Below are positions 46,560-60,469 of a stretch of DNA of 64,000 nt, one piece after another. The notes beneath the pieces were generated by a model. It was not told where the DNA came from. It ran no database searches and saw nothing but the letters and a program-made list of their open reading frames with translations. Each line of letters opens with the position of its first letter. Position 1 is the stretch's first letter. The DNA comes from Balanoglossus misakiensis (Eukaryota; Hemichordata): assembly GCA_040954595.2 (NCBI GenBank), contig CM082596.2, forward strand, positions 10,168,001-10,232,000, in the 5' to 3' direction. Both the position numbers and the translations under genes were made by a program.

Positions 46560-49500
46560 GAGATTTTGCAAATTCGAAAATTTGTAATTTTTTGATGATT
46601 TTCACCCTTTTTTTTCAAAAATCAACGAACCCATGATTTTTTTTCAAAAATCGACAAAATTTTGAGATTTTGCAAAGCCGAAAATTTGTCATTTTTTGAT
46701 GATTTTCACCCATGATTTTTCTCAAAAATCGACGAAATTTTGAGATTTTGCAAAGTCGAAAATTTTTCATTTTTTGATGATTTTCACCCATGATTTTTTT
46801 CAAAAATCTACGAAATTTTGAGATTTTGCAAAGTCGAAAATTTGTCATTTTTTGATGATTTTCACCCATGATTTTTTTCAAAAATCTGCGAAATTTTGAG
46901 ATTTTGCAAAGTCGAAAATTTGTCATTTATTAATGATTTTCACCCATGATTTTTTTTCAAAAATCGACAAAATTTTGAGATTTTGCAAAGTCGAAAATTT
47001 GTAATTTTTTGATGATTTTCACCCATGTTTTTTTTCAAAAATCAACGAACCCATGATTTTTTTCAAAAATCGACAACATTTTGAGATTTTGCAAAGTCGA
47101 AAATTTGTCATTTTTTGATGATTTTCACCCATGATTTTTCTCCAAAATCGACGAAATTTTGAGATTTTGCAAAGTCGAAAATTTGTCATTTTTTGATGAT
47201 TTTCACCCATGATTTTTTTTCAAAAATCTGCGAAATTTTGAGATTTTGCAAAGTCGAAAATTTGTCATTTTTTGATGATTTTCACCCGTGATTTTTTTTC
47301 AAAAAATCGACGAAATTTTGAGATTTTGCAAAGTCGAAAATTTGTCATTTTTTGATGATTTTCACCCGTGATTTTTTTTCAAAAATCGACGAAATTTTGA
47401 GATTTTGCAAAGTCGAAAATGTGTCATTTTTTGATGATTTTCACCCATGATTTTTTTCAAAAATCGACGAAATTTGATATTTTGCAAAGTCGAAAATTTG
47501 TCATTTTTTGATGATTTTCACCCATGATTTTTTTTCAAAAATCGACGAAATTTTGAGATTTTGCAAAGTCGAAAATTTGTCAATTTTTGATGATTTTCAC
47601 CCATGATTTTTCTCAAAAATCGACGAAATTTTGAGATTTTGCAAAGTCGAAAATTTGTCATTTTTTGATGATTTTCACCCATGTTTTTTTCAAAATTGAA
47701 CGAACCCATGATTTTTTTCAAAAATCGACGAAATTTTGAGATTTTGCAAAGTAGAAAATTTGTCATTTTTTGATGATTTTCACCCATGATTTTTTTCAAA
47801 AATCGACGAAATTTTGAGATTTTGCAAAGTCGAAAATTTGTCATTTTTTGATTATTTTCACCCATGATTTTTTTCAAAAATCAACGAACCCATGATTTTT
47901 TTTCAAAAATCGACAAAATTTTGAGATTTTGCAAAGTCGAAAATTTGTCATTTTTTGATGATTTTCACCCATGATTTTTCTCAAAAATCGACGAAATTTT
48001 GATATTTTGCAAAGTCGAAAATTTGTCATTTTTTGATGATTTTCACCCATGATTTTTTTTCAAAAATCGACGAAATTTTGAGATTTTGCAAAGTCGAAAA
48101 TTTGTCATTTATTAATGATTTTCACCCATGATTATTTTTCAAAAATCGACAAAACTTTGAGATTTTGCAAAGTCGAAAATTTGTCATTTTTTGATGATTT
48201 TCACCCATGATTTTTTTTTTCAAAAAATCGACACAATTTTGAGATTTTGCAAAGTCGAAAATGTGTCATTTTTTGATGATTTTCACCCATGATTTTTTTC
48301 AAAAATCGACGAAATTTGAGATTTTGCAAAGTCGAAAATTTGTCATTTTTTGATGATTTTCACCCATGATTTTTTTTCAAAAATCGACGAAATTTTGAGA
48401 TTTTGCAAAGTCGAAAATTTGTCATTTTTTGATGATTTTCACCCATGTTTTTTTTCAAAATTGAACGAACCCATGATTTTTTTCAAAAATCGACAAAATT
48501 TTTAGATTTTGCAAAGTCGAAAATTTGTCATTTTTTGATGATTTTCACCCATGATTTTTTTTCAAAAATGTACGAAATTTTGAGATTTTGCAAAGTCGAA
48601 AATTTGTCATTTTTTGATGATTTTCACCCATGATTTTTTTTCAAAAATCGACAAAATTTTGAGATTTTGCAAAGACGAAAATTTGTCATTTTTTGATGAT
48701 TTTCACCCATGATTTTTTTCAAAAGTCGACGAAATTTTGAGATTTTGCAAAGACAAAAATTTTTCATTTTTTGATGATTTTCACCCGTGATTTTTTTCAA
48801 AAATCGACAAAATTTTGAGATTTTGCAAAGTCGAAAATTTGACATTTTTTGATGATTTTCACCCATGTTTTTTTTCAAAAATCAACGACCCATGATTTTT
48901 TTTCAAAAATCGACGAAATTTAGAGATTTTGCAAAGTCGAAAATTTGTCATTTCTTAATGATTTTCACCCATGTTTTTTTTTCAAAAATCGACAACATTT
49001 TGAGATTTTGCAAAGTCGAAAATTTGTCATTTTTTGATGATTTTCACCCATGATTTTTTTCAAAAATCGACGAAATTTTGAGATTTTGCAAAGTCGAAAA
49101 TTTGTCATTTTTTGATGATTTTCACCCATGATTTTTTTCAAAAATCGACAAAATTTTTAGATTTTGCAAAGTCGAAAATTTGTCATTTTTTGATGATTTT
49201 CACCATGATTTTTTTTTTAAAAATCGACGAAATTTTGAGATTTTGCAAAGTCGAAAATTTGTCATTTTTTGATGATTTTCACCCATGATTTTTTTGAAAA
49301 ATCGACGAAATTTGAGATTTTGCAAAGTCGAAAATTTGTCATTTTTTGATGATTTTCACCCATGATTTTTTTCAAAAATCGACGAAATTTTGAGATTTTG
49401 CAAATTCGAAAATTTGTAATTTTTTGATGATTTTCACCCATGTTTTTTTTCAAAAATCAACGAACCCATGATTTTTTTTTCAAAAATCGACCAAATTTTG

Positions 49501-50640
49501 GGATTTTGCAAAGACGAAAATTTGTCATTTTTTGATGATTTTCACCCATGATTTTTCTCAAAAATCGACGAAATTTTGAGATTTTGCAAAGTCGAAAATT
49601 TTTCATTTTTTGATGATTTTCACCCATGATTTTTTTCAAAAATCTAAGAAATTTTGAGATTTTGCAAAGACGAAAATTTGTCATTTTTTGATGATTTTCA
49701 CCCATGATTTTTTTCAAAAATCTGCGAAATTTTGAGATTTTGCAAAGTCGAAAATTTGTCATTTATTAATGATTTTCACCCATGATTTTTTTCAAAAATC
49801 GACGAAATTTGAGATTTTGCAAATTCGAAAATTTGTAATTTTTTGATGATTTTCACCCTTTTTTTCAAAAATCAACGAACCCATGATTTTTTTTCAAAAA
49901 TCGACAAAATTTTGAGATTTTGCAAAGCCGAAAATTTGTCATTTTTTGATGATTTTCACCCATGATTTTTCTCAAAAATCGGCGAAATTTTGAGATTTTG
50001 CAAAGTCGAAAATTTTTCATTTTTTGATGATTTTCACCCATGATTTTTTTCAAAAATCTACGAAATTTTGAGATTTTGCAAAGTCGAAAATTTGTCATTT
50101 TTTGATGATTTTCACCCATGATTTTTTTCAAAAATCTGCGAAATTTTGAGATTTTGCAAAGTCGAAAATTTGTCATTTATTAATGATTTTCACCCATGAT
50201 TTTTTTTCAAAAATCTACAAAATTTTGAGATTTTGCAAAGTCGAAAATTTGTAATTTTTTGATGATTTTCACCCATGTTTTTTTTCAAAAATCAACGAAC
50301 CCATGATTTTTTTCAAAAATCGACAACATTTTGAGATTTTGCAAAGTCGAAAATTTGTCATTTTTTGATGATTTTCACCCATGATTTTTCTCAAAAATCG
50401 ACGAAATTTTGAGATTTTGCAAAGTCAAAAATTTTTCATTTTTTGATGATTTTCACCCATGATTCTTTTCAAAAATCTACGAAATTTTGAGATTTTGCAA
50501 AGTCGAAAATTTGTCATTTTTTGATGATTTTCACCCATGATTTTTTTTCAAAAATCTGCGAAATTTTGAGATTTTGCAAAGTCGAAAATTTGTCATTTTT
50601 TGATGATTTTCACCCGTGATTTTTTTTCAAAAAATCGACG
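46560..50640 (-). repeat. block repeated at 3250-bp offset, also found 23 kb upstream
   Basis: A run of about 700 bp starting CACCCTTTTTTTTC with CAAAGCCGAAAATTT, AAATCTACGAAAT and AAATCTGCGAAAT occurs near 46610, 49860 and also 23390. The open frame it carries has the same translation in all three places. Confidence 0.7.
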
Positions 50641-52734
50641 AAATTTTGAGATTTTGCAAAGTCGAAAATTTGTCATTTTTTGATGATTTTCACCCATGAT
50701 TTTTTTCAAAAATCGACGAAATTTGAGATTTCGCAAAGTCGAAAATTTGTCATTTTTTGATGATTTTCACCCATGATTTTTTTCAAAAATCTACGAAATT
50801 TTGAGATTTTGCAAAGTCGAAAATTTGTCATTTTTTGATTATTTTCACCCATGATTTTTTTTTTCAAAAAATCGACACAATTTTGAGATTTTGCAAAGTC
50901 GAAAATGTGTCATTTTTTGATGATTTTCACCCATGATTTTTTTCAAAAATCGACGAAATTTGAGATTTTGCAAAGTCGAAAATTTGTCATTTTTTGATGA
51001 TTTTCACCCATGATTTTTTTTCAAAAATCGACGAAATTTTGAGATTTTGCAAAGTCGAAAATTTGTCATTTTTTGATGATTTTCACCCATGATTTTTCTC
51101 AAAAATCGACGAAATTTTGAGATTTTGCAAAGTCGAAAATTTGTCATTTTTTGATGATTTTCACCCATGATTTTTTTCAAAAATCGACGAAATTTGAGAT
51201 TTTGCAAAGTCGAAAATTTGTCATTTTTTGATGATTTTCACCCATGATTTTTTTCAAAAATCGACGAAATTTTGAGATTTTGCAAATTCGAAAATTTGTA
51301 ATTTTTTGATGATTTTCACCCATGTTTTTTTTCAAAAATCAACGAACCCATGATTTTTTTTTCAAAAATCGACCAAATTTTGGGATTTTGCAAAGACGAA
51401 AATTTGTCATTTTTTGATGATTTTCACCCATGATTTTTCTCAAAAATCGACGAAATTTTGAGATTTTGCAAAGTCGAAAATTTGTCATTTTTTGATGATT
51501 TTCACCCATGATTTTTTTCAAAAATCGACGAAATTTTGAGATTTTGCAAAGTCGAAAATTTGTCATTTTTTGATGATTTTCACCCAAGACTTTTTTTCAA
51601 AAATTTACGAAATTTTGAGATTTTGCAAAGTCGAAAATTTGTCATTTTTTGATGATTTTCACCCATGTTTTTTTTTCAAAAATCGACGAAATTTTGAGAT
51701 TTTGCAAATTCGAAAATTTGTAATTTTTTGATGATTTTCACCCATGTTTTTTTTCAAAAATCAACGAACCCATGATTTTTTTTCAAAAGAGGACAAAATT
51801 TTGAGATTTTGCAAAGTCGAAAATTTGTCATTTATTAATGATTTTCACCCATGATTTTTTTTCAAAAATCGACAAAATTTTGAGATTTTGCAAAGTCGAA
51901 AATTTGTAATTTTTTGATGATTTTCACCCATGTTTTTTTTCAAAATTGAACGAACCCATGATTTTTTTCAAAAATCGACGAAATTTTGAGATTTTGCAAA
52001 GTCGAAAATTTGTCATTTTTTGATGATTTTCACCCATGATTTTTTTCAAAAATCGACAAAATTTTTAGATTTTGCAAAGTCGAAAATTTGTCATTTTTTG
52101 ATTATTTTCACCCATGATTTTTTTCAAAAATTGACAAAATTTTTAGATTTTGCAAAGTCGAAAATTTGTCATTTTTTGATGATTTTCACCATGATTTTTT
52201 TTTTTAAAATCGACGAAATTTTGAGATTTTGCAAAGACGAAAATTTGTCATTTTTTGATGATTTTCACCCATGATTTTTTTCAAAAATAGACAAAATTTT
52301 GAGATTTTGCAAAGTCGAAAATTTGTAATTTTTTGATGATTTTCACATGTTTTTTTTTCAAAATTGAACGAACCCATGATTTTTTTCAAAAATCGACGAA
52401 ATTTTGAGATTTTGCAAAGTCGAAAATTTGTCATTTTTTGATGATTTTCACCCATGATTTTTTTCAAAAATCAACGAAATTTTGAGATTTTGCAAAGTCG
52501 AAAATTTGTCATTTTTTGATGATTTTCACCCATGATTTTTTTCAAAAATCGACGAAATTTTGAGATTTTGCAAAGTCGAAAATTTGTCATTTTTTGATGA
52601 TTTTCACCCAAGACTTTTTTTCAAAAATTTACGAAATTTTGAGATTTTGCAAAGTCGAAAATTTGTCATTTTTTGATGATTTTCACCCATGTTTTTTTTT
52701 CAAAAATCGACAAAATTTTGAGATTTTGCAAAGT

Positions 52735-55700
52735 CGAAAATTTGTAATTTTTTGATGATTTTCACCCATGTTTTTTTTCAAAATTGAACGAACCCATGAT
52801 TTTTTTCAAAAATCGACGAAATTTTGAGATTTTGCAAAGTCGAAAATTTGTCATTTTTTGATGATTTTCACCCATGATTTTTTTCAAAAATCGACAAAAT
52901 TTTTAGATTTTGCAAAGTCGAAAATTTGTCATTTTTTGATTATTTTCACCCATGATTTTTTTCAAAAATTGACAAAATTTTTAGATTTTGCAAAGTCGAA
53001 AATTTGTCATTTTTTGATGATTTTCACCATGATTTTTTTTTTTAAAATCGACGAAATTTTGAGATTTTGCAAAGACGAAAATTTGTCATTTTTTGATGAT
53101 TTTCACCCATGATTTTTTTCAAAAATAGACAAAATTTTGAGATTTTGCAAAGTCGAAAATTTGTAATTTTTTGATGATTTTCACATGTTTTTTTTTCAAA
53201 ATTGAACGAACCCATGATTTTTTTCAAAAATCGACGAAATTTTGATATTTTGCAAAGTCGAAAATTTGTCATTTTTTGATGATTTTCACCCATGATTTTT
53301 TTCAAAAATCAACGAAATTTTGAGATTTTGCAAAGTCGAAAATTTGTCATTTTTTGATGATTTTCACCCATGATTTTTTTCAAAAATCGACGAAATTTTG
53401 AGATTTTGCAAAGTCGAAAATTTGTCATTTTTTGATGATTTTCACCCAAGACTTTTTTTCAAAAATTTACGAAATTTTGAGATTTTGCAAAGTCGAAAAT
53501 TTGTCATTTTTTGATGATTTTCACCCATGTTTTTTTTTCAAAAATCGACGAAATTTTGAGATTTTGCAAATTCGAAAATTTGTAATTTTTTGATGATTTT
53601 CACCCATGTTTTTTTTCAAAAATCAACGAACCCATGATTTTTTTTCAAAAGAGGACAAAATTTTGAGATTTTGCAAAGTCGAAAATTTGTCATTTTTTGA
53701 TGATTTTCACCCATGATTTTTTTCAAAAATCGACGAAATTTTGAGATTTTGCAAAGTCGAAAATTTGTCAATTTTTGATGATTTTCACCCATGATTTTTT
53801 TTCAAAAATCGACGAAATTTTGAGATTTTGCAAAGTCGAAAATTTGTCATTTATTAATGATTTTCACCCATGATTTTTTTTCAAAAATCGACAAAATTTT
53901 GAGATTTTGCAAAGTCGAAAATTTGTAATTTTTTGATGATTTTCACCCATGTTTTTTTTCAAAATTGAACGAACCCATGATTTTTTTCAAAAATCGACGA
54001 AATTTTGAGATTTTGCAAAGTCGAAAATTTGTCATTTTTTGATGATTTTCACCCATGATTTTTTTCAAAAATCGACAAAATTTTTAGATTTTGCAAAGTC
54101 GAAAATTTGTCATTTTTTGATTATTTTCACCCATGATTTTTTTCAAAAATCGACAAAATTTTTAGATTTTGCAAAGTCGAAAATTTGTCATTTTTTGATG
54201 ATTTTAACCATGATTTTTTTTTAAAAATCGACGAAATTTTGAGATTTTGCAAAGTCGAAAATTTGTAATTTTTTGATGATTTTCACCCATTTTTTTTTTT
54301 CAAAATTGAACGAACCCATGATTTTTTTCAAAAATCGACGAAATTTTGAGATTTGCAAAGTCGAAAATTTGTCATTTTTTGATGATTTTCACCCATGATT
54401 TTTTTCAAAAATTGACAAAATTTTTAGATTTTGCAAAGTCGAAAATTTGTCATTTTTTGATGATTTTCACCATGATTTTTTTTTTAAAAATCGACGAAAT
54501 TTTGAGATTTTGCAAAAGACGAAAATTTGTCATTTTTTGATGATTTTCACCCATGATTTTTTTCAAAAATAGACAAAATTTTGAGATTTTGCAAAGTCGA
54601 AAATTTGTAATTTTTTGATGATTTTCACATGTTTTTTTTTCAAAATTGAACGAACCCATGATTTTTTTCAAAAATCGACGAAATTTTGAGATTTTGCAAA
54701 GTCGAAAATTTGTCATTTTTTGATGATTTTCACCCATGATTTTTTTCAAAAATCGACGAAATTTTGAGATTTTGCAAAGTCGAAAATTTGTCATTTTTTG
54801 ATGATTTTCACCCATGATTTTTTTCAAAAATCGACGAAATTTTGAGATTTGCAAAGTCGAAAAATTTGTCATTTTTTGATGATTTTCACCCAAGACTTTT
54901 TTTCAAAAATTTACGAAATTTTGAGATTTTGCAAAGTCGAAAATTTGTCATTTTTTGATGATTTTCACCCATGTTTTTTTTTTCAAAAATCGACGAAATT
55001 TTGAGATTTTTGCAAATTCGAAAATTTGTAATTTTTTGATGATTTTCGCCCATGTTTTTTTTCAAAAATCAACGAACCCATGATTTTTTTTCAAAAGAGG
55101 ACAAAATTTTGAGATTTTGCAAAGTCGAAAATTTGTCATTTTTTGATGATTTTCACCCATGATTTTTTTCAAAAATCGACGAAATTTTGAGATTTTGCAA
55201 AGTCGAAAATTTGTCATTTTTTGATGATTTCACCCATGATTTTTTTTCAAAAATCGACGAAATTTTGAGATTTTGCAAAGTCGAAAATTTGTCATTTATT
55301 AATGATTTTCACCCATGATTTTTTTTCAAAATCGACAAAATTTGAGATTTTGCAAAGTCGAAATTTGTAATTTTTGATGATTTTCACCCATGTTTTTTCA
55401 AAATTGAACGAACCCATGATTTTTTCAAAAATCGACGAAATTTTGAGATTTTGCAAAGTCGAAAATTTGTCATTTTTTGATGATTTTCACCCATGATTTT
55501 TTTCAAAAATCGACAAAATTTTAGATTTTGCAAAGTCGAAAATTTGTCATTTTTTGATGATTTTAACCATGATTTTTTTTTAAAAATCGACGAAATTTTG
55601 AGATTTTGCAAAGTCGAAAATTTGTAATTTTTTGATGATTTTCACCCATGTTTTTTTTCAAAATTGAACGAACCCATGATTTTTTTCAAAAATCGACGAA

Positions 55701-58505
55701 ATTTTGAGATTTTGCAAAGTCGAAAATTTGTCATTTTTTGATGATTTTCACCCATGATTTTTTTCAAAAATCGACAAAATTTTTAGATTTTGCAAAGTCG
55801 AAAATTTGTCATTTTTTGATTATTTTCACCCATGATTTTTTTCAAAAATTGACAAAATTTTTAGATTTTGCAAAGTCGAAAATTTGTCATTTTTTGATGA
55901 TTTTCACCATGATTTTTTTTTTTAAAATCGACGAAATTTTGAGATTTTGCAAAGACGAAAATTTGTCATTTTTTGATGATTTTCACCCATGATTTTTTTC
56001 AAAAATAGACAAAATTTTGAGATTTTGCAAAGTCGAAAATTTGTAATTTTTTGATGATTTTCACATGTTTTTTTTTCAAAATTGAACGAACCCATGATTT
56101 TTTTCAAAAATCGACGAAATTTTGATATTTTGCAAAGTCGAAAATTTGTCATTTTTTGATGATTTTCACCCATGATTTTTTTCAAAAATCAACGAAATTT
56201 TGAGATTTTGCAAAGTCGAAAATTTGTCATTTTTTGATGATTTTCACCCATGATTTTTTTCAAAAATCGACGAAATTTTGAGATTTTGCAAAGTCGAAAA
56301 TTTGTCATTTTTTGATGATTTTCACCCAAGACTTTTTTTCAAAAATTTACGAAATTTTGAGATTTTGCAAAGTCGAAAATTTGTCATTTTTTGATGATTT
56401 TCACCCATGTTTTTTTTTCAAAAATCGACGAAATTTTGAGATTTTGCAAATTCGAAAATTTGTAATTTTTTGATGATTTTCACCCATGTTTTTTTTCAAA
56501 AATCAACGAACCCATGATTTTTTTTCAAAAGAGGACAAAATTTTGAGATTTTGCAAAGTCGAAAATTTGTCATTTTTTGATGATTTTCACCCATGATTTT
56601 TTTCAAAAATCGACGAAATTTTGAGATTTTGCAAAGTCGAAAATTTGTCAATTTTTGATGATTTTCACCCATGATTTTTTTTCAAAAATCGACGAAATTT
56701 TGAGATTTTGCAAAGTCGAAAATTTGTCATTTATTAATGATTTTCACCCATGATTTTTTTTCAAAAATCGACAAAATTTTGAGATTTTGCAAAGTCGAAA
56801 ATTTGTAATTTTTTGATGATTTTCACCCATGTTTTTTTTCAAAATTGAACGAACCCATGATTTTTTTCAAAAATCGACGAAATTTTGAGATTTTGCAAAG
56901 TCGAAAATTTGTCATTTTTTGATGATTTTCACCCATGATTTTTTTCAAAAATCGACAAAATTTTTAGATTTTGCAAAGTCGAAAATTTGTCATTTTTTGA
57001 TTATTTTCACCCATGATTTTTTTCAAAAATCGACAAAATTTTTAGATTTTGCAAAGTCGAAAATTTGTCATTTTTTGATGATTTTAACCATGATTTTTTT
57101 TTAAAAATCGACGAAATTTTGAGATTTTGCAAAGTCGAAAATTTGTAATTTTTTGATGATTTTCACCCATTTTTTTTTTTCAAAATTGAACGAACCCATG
57201 ATTTTTTTCAAAAATCGACGAAATTTTGAGATTTTGCAAAGTCGAAAATTTGTCATTTTTTGATGATTTTCACCCATGATTTTTTTCAAAAATTGACAAA
57301 ATTTTTAGATTTTGCAAAGTCGAAAATTTGTCATTTTTTGATGATTTTCACCATGATTTTTTTTTTAAAAATCGACGAAATTTTGAGATTTTGCAAAGAC
57401 GAAAATTTGTCATTTTTTGATGATTTTCACCCATGATTTTTTTCAAAAATAGACAAAATTTTGAGATTTTGCAAAGTCGAAAATTTGTAATTTTTTGATG
57501 ATTTTCACATGTTTTTTTTTCAAAATTGAACGAACCCATGATTTTTTTCAAAAATCGACGAAATTTTGAGATTTTGCAAAGTCGAAAATTTGTCATTTTT
57601 TGATGATTTTCACCCATGATTTTTTTCAAAAATCGACGAAATTTTGAGATTTTGCAAAGTCGAAAATTTGTCATTTTTTGATGATTTTCACCCATGATTT
57701 TTTTCAAAAATCGACGAAATTTTGAGATTTTGCAAAGTCGAAAATTTGTCATTTTTTGATGATTTTCACCCAAGACTTTTTTTCAAAAATTTACGAAATT
57801 TTGAGATTTTGCAAAGTCGAAAATTTGTCATTTTTTGATGATTTTCACCCATGTTTTTTTTTCAAAAATCGACGAAATTTTGAGATTTTGCAAATTCGAA
57901 AATTTGTAATTTTTTGATGATTTTCACCCATGTTTTTTTTCAAAAATCAACGAACCCATGATTTTTTTTCAAAAGAGGACAAAATTTTGAGATTTTGCAA
58001 AGTCGAAAATTTGTCATTTTTTGATGATTTTCACCCATGATTTTTTTCAAAAATCGACGAAATTTTGAGATTTTGCAAAGTCGAAAATTTGTCATTTTTT
58101 GATGATTTTCACCCATGATTTTTTTTCAAAAATCGACGAAATTTTGAGATTTTGCAAAGTCGAAAATTTGTCATTTATTAATGATTTTCACCCATGATTT
58201 TTTTTCAAAAATCGACAAAATTTTGAGATTTTGCAAAGTCGAAAATTTGTAATTTTTTGATGATTTTCACCCATGTTTTTTTTCAAAATTGAACGAACCC
58301 ATGATTTTTTTCAAAAATCGACGAAATTTTGAGATTTTGCAAAGTCGAAAATTTGTCATTTTTTGATGATTTTCACCCATGATTTTTTTCAAAAATCGAC
58401 AAAATTTTAGATTTTGCAAAGTCGAAAATTTGTCATTTTTTGATGATTTTAACCATGATTTTTTTTTAAAAATCGACGAAATTTTGAGATTTTGCAAAGT
58501 CGAAA
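52735..58505 (-). repeat. 2880-bp block, two tandem copies
   Basis: Copies at about 52735-55614 and 55615-58505, with markers CACATGTTTTTTTTTC, CAAAAATCAACGAAATT, TTTTGATATTTTGC, GTCAATTTTTGATG and GATTTTAACCATG. Its first 600 bp also match about 838 bp upstream (from about 51900). Offsets grow to 2883 in the last part, because copy one has several 1-base deletions. Confidence 0.8.
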
Positions 58506-60469
58506 ATTTGTAATTTTTTGATGATTTTCACCCATTTTTTTTTTTCAAAATTGAACGAACCCATGATTTTTTTCAAAAATCGACGAAATTTTGAGATTTT
58601 GCAAAGTCGAAAATTTGTCATTTTTTGATGATTTTCACCCATGATTTTTTTTCAAAAATCGACGAAATTTTGAGATTTTGCAAAGTCGAAAATTTGTCAT
58701 TTTTTGATGATTTTCACCATGATTTTTTTCAAAAATCGACAAAATTTTTAGATTTTGCAAAGTCGAAAATTTGTCATTTTTTGATTATTTTCACCCATGA
58801 TTTTTTTCAAAAATCGACAAAATTTTTAGATTTTGCAAAGTCGAAAATTTGTCATTTTTTGATGATTTTCACCATGATTTTTTTTTAAAAATCGACGAAA
58901 TTTTGAGATTTTGCAAAGACGAAAATTTGTCAGTTTTTGATGATTTTCACCCATGTTTTTTTTCAAAAATCAACGAACCCATGATTTTTTTTCAAAAAAG
59001 GACAAAATTTTGAGATTTTGCAAAGTCGAAAATTTGTCATTTATTAATGATTTTCACCCATGATTTTTTTTCAAAAATCGACAAAATTTTGAGATTTTGC
59101 AAAGTCGAAAATTTGTAATTTTTTGATGATTTTCACCCATGTTTTTTTTCAAAATTGAACGAACCCATGATTTTTTTCAAAAATCGACGAAATTTTGAGA
59201 TTTTGCAAAGTCGAAAATTTGTCATTTTTTGATTATTTTCACCCATGATTTTTTTCAAAAATCGACGAAATTTTGAGATTTTGCAAAGTCGAAAATTTGT
59301 CATTTTTTGATGATTTTCACCCATGATTTTTTTCAAAAATCGACGAAATTTTGAGATTTTGCAAAGTCGAAAATTTGTCATTTTTTGATGATTTTCACCC
59401 AAGACTTTTTTTCAAAAATTTACGAAATTTTGAGATTTTGCAAAGTCGAAAATTTGTCATTTTTTGATGATTTTCACCCATGTTTTTTTTTTCAAAAATC
59501 GACGAAATTTTGAGATTTTGCAAATTCGAAAATTTGTAATTTTTTGATGATTTTCACCCATGTTTTTTTTCAAAATTGAACGAACCCATGATTTTTTTCA
59601 AAAATCGACGAAATTTTGAGATTTTGCAAAGTCGAAAATTTGTCATTTTTTGATGATTTTCACCCATGATTTTTTTCAAAAATCGACGAAATTTTGAAAT
59701 TTTGCAAAGTCGAAAATTTGTCATTTTTTGATGATTTTCACCCAAGACTTTTTTTCAAAAATTTACGAAATTTTGAGATTTTGCAAAGTCGAAAATTTGT
59801 CATTTTTTGATGATTTTCACCCATGATTTTTTTCAAAAATCGACGAAATTTGAGATTTTGCAAAGTCGAAAATTTGTCATTTTTTGATGATTTTCACCCA
59901 TGATTTTTTTCAAAAATCGACGAAATTTTGAGATTTTGCAAATTCGAAAATTTGTAATTTTTTGATGATTTTCACCCATGTTTTTTTTCAAAAATCAACG
60001 AACCCATGATTTTTTTTTCAAAAATCGACCAAATTTTGGGATTTTGCAAAGACGAAAATTTGTCATTTTTTGATGATTTTCACCCATGTTTTTTTTTTCA
60101 AAAATCGACGAAATTTTGAGATTTTGCAAATTCGAAAATTTGTAATTTTTTGATGATTTTCACCTATGTTTTTTTTCAAAAATCATCGAACCCATGATTT
60201 TTTTTCAAAAGAGGACAAAATTTTGAGATTTTGCAAAGTCGAAAATTTGTCATTTTTTGATGATTTTCACCCATGATTTTTTTCAAAAATCGACGAAATT
60301 TTGAGATTTTGCAAAGTCGAAAATTTGTCATTTTTTGATGATTTTCACCCATGATTTTTTTTCAAAAATCGACGAAATTTTGAGATTTTGCAAAGTCGAA
60401 AATTTGTCATTTATTAATGATTTTCACCCATGATTTTTTTTCAAAAAATCGACGAAATTTTGAGATTTT

